Positions 58,602 to 64,000 of a stretch of DNA of 64,000 nt are shown piece after piece. The notes beneath the pieces were generated by a model. The model made no database searches, had not been told where the DNA came from, and saw only the letters and a program-made list of their open reading frames with translations. The translations under genes and the position numbers were made by a program. Source of the stretch: Prinsepia uniflora (Eukaryota; Streptophyta; Magnoliopsida; Rosales; Rosaceae); NCBI GenBank assembly GCA_032719365.1, contig CM064867.1, positions 65,222,136 through 65,286,135 on the forward strand, read 5' to 3'. Numbering within the stretch: the first letter of the stretch is position 1; every line of letters begins with the position of its first letter.

Positions 58602-60691
58602 TGACATGACCCATCCCAATCCCCCCCAGGATTAACATGGGATGCGTCATGCTCCCGTCTGACACGAGGTATCAGACAAGGGATAATACATACCTCAGCC
58701 CATACGGGCTCCCAGAGTGTGCCAGGATCGGTGGAGGAGTGCGATGTCTCGGTCTCTGCTACAGCCCGTATCCGTGATCAACCTGAAGGGTAATAAAATC
58801 ATTTAAAAGCTTTGAGTGGACGAAAACCAACAAGTTCATAAAAACACATTTCATAAATATATTTATGCCCTTCACTAAAAAGTATGCATGCATTGTAAAA
58901 TGAATAATCAAAACATTTGCTCAATAGACCATTAGGGCCTTAGCCCAAAAATCGTAACTCAAAACCAAGTGTGGGAACTCATCCCAAAACAGCAGAATAC
59001 CAAATCCGTAAATACAAAACCAAGTGAGCCACTACCCAAATCCATAAACACAAATCCAATCGAAAAACCATTTCATAGAATCCAATAGTTCATATTTACC
59101 ACATAACCATCTCTGGAATCCCAGATGCCTAGCGTCCTAGACGCTTGACGTCCAAGACGTCATATCTCACAGTAATAAGCAACGCGTGCTACCCTGGGTC
59201 TCTTCGGGTCAATATCTCTGACATCCTAGATGTCTAACGTCCCAGATGTCTAATCATAGCATTCATGCTCCTGAGTCACTACACGGTCCGGTAGCTCCGT
59301 ATAATGACCCTTCGCAGGCAATGCACCGTGACTTCCCCAGTGTCACAGAAACCCCTATCACATATCCTCGTGTCAAGATGGTATATGGAAAACAGTTTTA
59401 CAAAGCCATTTCAAAACATCTCAATGGACCCTACCCGAAATATCTCATAAAACATCACAATCCATTTAGGGTCCCAGACCCAAAATCACGTTTATGAAAC
59501 ATGGGGTCCCAGACCCGAGATCAAATTTATAAAACTCAACTGGCCTCATGCCCGATTTTGTAAACCATTGGGCCCCCAGCCCGATCACATGACTCAAAAA
59601 GGTCTCAGCCCGATTTCATCCTTCCAAAACAAAAACCATGCCATAGAACCATAATTAGACTCATAATCACATAGCCAAAGCATAAACTCGTAAATCTCGA
59701 AATACGTATAAATATGGCATTACCTCGAAATACGTGCAATCTCTTAATCCTTCAGTGCCACAATCATCATCATAGAAATCATGTATGTAAAACATATAAA
59801 ATATTTATGCATGCATTACAATTTAGAAAACGAAGTCCACTCACAGACCGTCCTTCGATGCCGCCTCGATATGCGTGCTGTATGCCCTCCCGGGCCCCAT
59901 CACTATCACCGGGACTCCCAAACCTGTTCAAACTACACTAGAGGGTTACTAACCTCTTCATGAACCTCTCACAAAAGCCCCGTAATTTTCCCGAATTTTT
60001 GACTATTTTTAAACTCAATCCCAAACCTTCGGACACCCCGAAACATATCGAGACAATGTCTGATCGACACGAAACCAGTCCCAAAATGTTCGTTACATCG
60101 AATAGATTATTTCACATGTTGACATCATGGCCCAAAAGTATCTCACGCGCCGTCACATGCGACTGCGCATGAAAGCCACGCGTCAAACACTGTTCATCGT
60201 CAACCTCTGGTCGACCCGGTTCAAACCGGTTCATACCAGTCCGGTCTAACCCGAATCGGCGTCCCCGGTTTTCCTCCATTTTCAGTCCATTTTTTTTCCT
60301 TTTAATTCCTATAGCTTTGTCCTACTGATTCTGATCGATTAATGATGTCAAAACTTGAACTTAGGGACTGAAAATTACCTCCCCGATCGACAAACCAAAC
60401 CTCCATTTTCCTCTGCCGTCTCCGGCCACCACAGGTCACCTCAGCCCCTGAAACCAGTCTCGATCGATACCTGGCAACTCCTAGATGCTCACCTGAGCAA
60501 CCAATTTGATTAATAAAGCCCAATTTGTGATTTGCCATTTTTGAACTCAAATTCAAAATTTATGGGAAATGGTTTACCATCGCCGTCGTGAACCTCCACG
60601 GCCACCACCAACCTTGTTTCTACATTGCCTTTCACCTTCATTCAGAACCCAGGCTCAATGGACTGCGTTTTTCCAAGTATTGGAAGTAAGG

Positions 60692-60696
60692 AATGT
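60692..60696. repeat. Target-site duplication AATGT (left copy)
   Basis: AATGT at 60692-60696 recurs at 63839-63843. Confidence 0.92.
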
Positions 60697-63600
60697 TGTA
60701 ATGACCCGTCCCAAATTCCTAGATTAGATTAGTGACTAATCAGGATTAGTGAGGTTAATCCGTGATTAGTTAGGCGACATCGGACGAACGATGCGAAATG
60801 ACCGTTTTACCCCTAGTCGTGGCAAAATGTTGACTTTTCATTCTGGCTATCAAATGGACTTTGACCGATGACCGTGACGTAGTTCGTGACGTCACGAGTT
60901 CATAGACAGGTGGTACGTTCAATTCCGACATTCGAGGTAGAAGTTATGACGTTCGGAAGTTTAAGGGCAATTTCGTAATTTTGGTTAAAAGGAGCAAAGA
61001 GTTGACTTTTAACTTGGGATGTCTGATGGCCGAGGGCCGAGGACCATTACGTAGGTCGAGATGATACGAATCCATAGGCAGGCGGCACGTCGAATTCGAA
61101 CGTTCGACGGCGAAGTTACGGTTCACGGAAGTTCAAGGGTACTATTGCACGAATTACGAGACGGTTGCACTTTTGGACTTTAGTGGGACCCAGATATTTT
61201 ATGGAGGCCGAATGGATGAGTGACACTTGTCACCCATCCACTGGCCCTTCCTTTACATTCATGCACCCACCATTCCCTTCATCGATCATTCATCCTCCAT
61301 TTTTCTAACCCAAAACCCGATCCACCCTTCACCCCAAATACCAAACCCTTGACCTGTGAGCTTAAATGAGAGGACATAGAGATGAAGAGGACCGGCTGGA
61401 CGTGGTGGCTGGCCCAGGCAGCACCACCGTGCACGGCGGGGGAGAAAAACCGATCGAGGTATCGGTTTAACCATTTTTCGATCCAATTTCCATTTTGTAT
61501 GTTATGGGTCGATTTGGATGTTTGTTTTGAATTAATTAGGTTGTTAGGAGGTCAATAGGGAGGTTTTGAAAGGTTTTGGACGTTGAGGAGCCCTGGGGTG
61601 AGGTTTTGGATTTTTGAACCGTGAGGACCAAATTGGACCTGTCGGATTTAGGACGTTTTAGGAGTTCTAATTGATTAGTTTAGGTTCCTAGGATAATTAT
61701 ATGAAGATAAGGATTGATTAGGCTTGAGAACGGTGAAGATTGGATCGGTTATGGGCTTGAACCGGTCACGCCGGTCCAAGTTGCAGGCGAACTGGACCGG
61801 ACCGGTTCAGACTAGTCGTCACGAGGAGGAAGACGACACTGTTCACTGGCGCGTGGCTCCGACGCGCAGCCACTTCAGGCGGCGCGTGCGAGCACGTGGA
61901 GGAGAATTTGAGGATGGTTCCAACATGTCAAATCATCTATTCGATGTATCGAACATTTTGGGAATGGTTTCGAGTCGATCGAACATCGTTTCGATAGGTT
62001 TCGGACTGTCCGAAGGTTTAGGTTCGGTTTTAAAAATAGTTAGGAAATCGGGAAAATTATGGAACTTCAATGAGAGGTTAATGAGGCTATTAGTAACCTT
62101 CTATTAAAATTTGGACAGGTTCGGGAGTCCCGGTGACGGTGATTGGCTCGGGGAGCCGTATGACACGCAAATCGAAGCGGCAGCTCGGACGGTCTGTGAG
62201 TGGACTTTGTTTTCTAAATTGGTGCATGCATAAATGTTTATTATATGTTTTAAATACTTGTTTGTGATGCCATGAGTGCATTTGGATGTGTGGTTACGTA
62301 TAGGCACGTATTTCGAGGTTTCGGCCCTATACGGTGCCTATACGGGTTTGTATGTCTTTATTGGTCTAAATGAAATGGTTTTGGATTTCAAATGGATAAA
62401 CTCGGGTATGAGACCCATTTGGTTTTGTCTCGGGAATATGACGCTATTTACGACCTTCGGGTCTAAATCGTGGTCGCGACGGGTGTTATGTGCACGGCGA
62501 TCGACGATACGACGCTCGCCTCCGGTTTGGGATGTGTTCCTTCCGGAGAGGTCACGATGCACGATTCTTGGTCGGGCAGCCTGGGGAGGCTCGATTTCGG
62601 AGTGCTGACGGTTCAGGATAGCGATCGGTGATGAGTGCACCATGATCTTGTGGTGGTCGCATCGGTTGATACGTTCACGGCAACATACCGGGATTGAGGG
62701 CGGTCCTGGATGGATGGTTGCACACATCACTATGATCGGAGTCGTGACTGACCCTTAGATATCAGGCATGGTGCAAAGTTGATGTCACATGTTCGGGCAC
62801 GAGACCTAGTTGTTTTACACTGATGATTTCGGGTCAGGGACCCTAGATGGATTTCCAAGTTCATGGCGGTTTATGGGAACCGGCATGAACCCTGGAAAGG
62901 TCATTGTGGTTCATGACGGTTTATGGGAACCGGCATGAACCTTTGTCAGGTCATTCTAGTTCATGACGGTTTATGGGAACCGGCATGAACCCTGGTTAAT
63001 GGATGTTATGGATCATGACGGTTCAAGGGAACCGTGCATGAATGTTTATGTTATGTATATATATATATATGTATTCATATACCTTCATTTACTTCTATTA
63101 TCTCCTCCGGGGAGGGTCGTTGGCCTGGGTGGACCCCGGAGTAGTCACAGAGAACCGACTGCGTGGAGTCACCCCCCAGTTAGGTTCCTTACTCTCAGGA
63201 AGGCTATGATTACTATTACCTCAGGTAGGGTCAGTGGTCTGCGGACATTGACCTTGACTTTGAGAAGACTCGGATTGAGACCCGTGTAGCACGCGCGTAG
63301 CTTTGGAAACCGTGACAGGATTGGTTGTGTGAATTATATGTGTATATGATAGAAATATGATATATGATATGTGATGTGTGGTTACACAGGATTTGAGGAG
63401 TGGCTCGTGTACTTGGTTTACTTCTGATTTGGACTGAGTCCTTTATTGGTTTCTTATGGATTTGGGCAGTGGCCCGTATATTTTATTTGATTATGGTTTT
63501 GGACTTAGTTCCCACTGATGGTTCCATTTGGTTAAATGGTTTTCGAATGCATGCATGCTTTTTAGTGAAGGGTACAAATGTCTTCTTGTTAAAATGTTTT

Positions 63601-63838
63601 TATAAACTCTTGTTTTGTCCACTCACAGCTTTTAATGTTTTGAGTGCCCTTCAGCTTGACATCGGATGTGGACTGTAGCAGAGGCCGAGATATCACATAC
63701 CTCCTCCGGATCCTGGCATACTCTGATAGCCCGGGAGGGCAAAGGTTGGAAATATCCCTTGTCTGACACTTCGTGTCAAACGAGAGCAGGGTCATCCCGC
63801 ACTAATCCTGGGGGGGGGGGTTGGATTGGGTCCTGTCA
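60697..63838 (+). mobile_element. Isolated LTR, third nesting level (plus orientation)
   Basis: It is 3142 bp, starts TGTAATGACCCGTCCC and ends GGATTGGGTCCTGTCA, flanked by AATGT. It contains the inverted ACGT motif (60874-60895), the GC-rich core (about 61845-61900), a 50-bp tandem repeat (62860-63045), a (TA)n run and a run of ten G (63811-63820) close to the end. No genes are present. The 62276-62730 ORFs on both strands are chance products. Confidence 0.9.
62860..63045. repeat. 50-bp tandem repeat with internal inverted repeats
   Basis: Three units have an exact 50-bp period, with TCATG.CGGTTTATGGGAAC starting at 62861, 62911 and 62961. A degenerate fourth unit begins near 63015. GGTTCATG and CATGAACC flank the ACGGTTTATGGGAACCGG block, so each unit can form a hairpin. 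Confidence 0.9.
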
Positions 63839-64000
63839 AATGTCCCCTATTTTCCAGCTAGCCTCACGGGTTTTGGTTCCCAGCCCCCACCGCCGTCCAC
63901 GACGGTCAACGCTGTTGACACCGCCATCATCGCCAGTCCTCACCCTCCAACATTCCTTTACACCATATTAGCATTCAGTGAGGCTTTGAGGTTTTAGAGG

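Larger units (their letters stand above)
58602..64000 (-). mobile_element. Second-level LTR insertion, interrupted and running off the window
   Basis: It starts TGACATGACCCATCCC after CATAG (58597-58601). It is in minus orientation and is cut at 60696/60697 by another LTR. Sequence resumes at 63844 and continues to the window end. It has the GACGTC-rich segment (about 59100-59245), GGTCCCAGACCC words and the core at about 60145-60190. Whether it is a solo LTR or the edge of a full element cannot be seen. Confidence 0.75.

Noticed and set aside
1..64000. tRNA or rRNA genes
   Set aside because: No tRNA-like cloverleaf signatures or rRNA segments were seen by eye. tRNA-Met similarity is limited to the 12-base primer sites.

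Overview
The window is nuclear plant DNA, most likely from a eudicot. It has GT-AG introns, one intact chloroplast-type gene, and Ty3/gypsy chromovirus and Tat-type retrotransposons, PIF/Harbinger, hAT and LINE remnants. About three quarters of it is transposon-derived. I cannot name the species.

Layout. (1) Before position 1 to 7856: a decayed Tat-lineage Ty3/gypsy element on the minus strand. Its LTR is at 7195-7856, with a gag remnant, an integrase, and an antisense coiled-coil ORF on the plus strand at the left edge. The integrase is split by an isolated 2977-bp LTR (2890-5866). (2) 8553-12234: the only apparently intact host gene, a ten-exon ACT-domain-repeat protein (ACR12-like, 291 aa). 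(3) 12486-18386: a putative DNA-transposon remnant, short repeats and an isolated LTR (14365-17065). (4) 18387-30528: a hotdog-fold thioesterase-like gene, now a pseudogene. A complete 9662-bp chromovirus (18633-28294, probably Tekay/Del) sits in the last codons of its exon 1. (5) 31132-31441: a fragment of a mitochondrial CoA-carrier-like gene, followed by a tandem array of about 345-bp units (31850-35140). (6) 35344-38290: an isolated LTR, then an ATG18h-like pseudogene on the minus strand (38866-39744), cut by a different LTR-like element (39745-41712). (7) 43990-47261: remnants of a LINE RNase H, a 302-bp hAT MITE and a Harbinger transposase. (8) 47298 to the window end: a large LTR element with a primer site and polypurine tract but no recognisable gag-pol. 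Further LTRs of the same broad family are nested in it, up to three levels deep (47492-49553, 53319-55823, 58602-end, 60697-63838).

The dominant theme is one broad LTR family. It has TGTAAC..TGTCA-type ends, LTRs of 2-3 kb and 5-bp target duplications. Five intervals are isolated LTRs with exact target duplications, two are LTR pairs, and one more copy runs off the edge. Shared blocks (a GC-rich hairpin core and an inverted TGACG/ACGT motif) and copy-specific minisatellites link them. I found no new coding system. The most interesting unexplained structures are the LTR minisatellites, the conserved LTR core, the gag-pol-less element and the satellite array.
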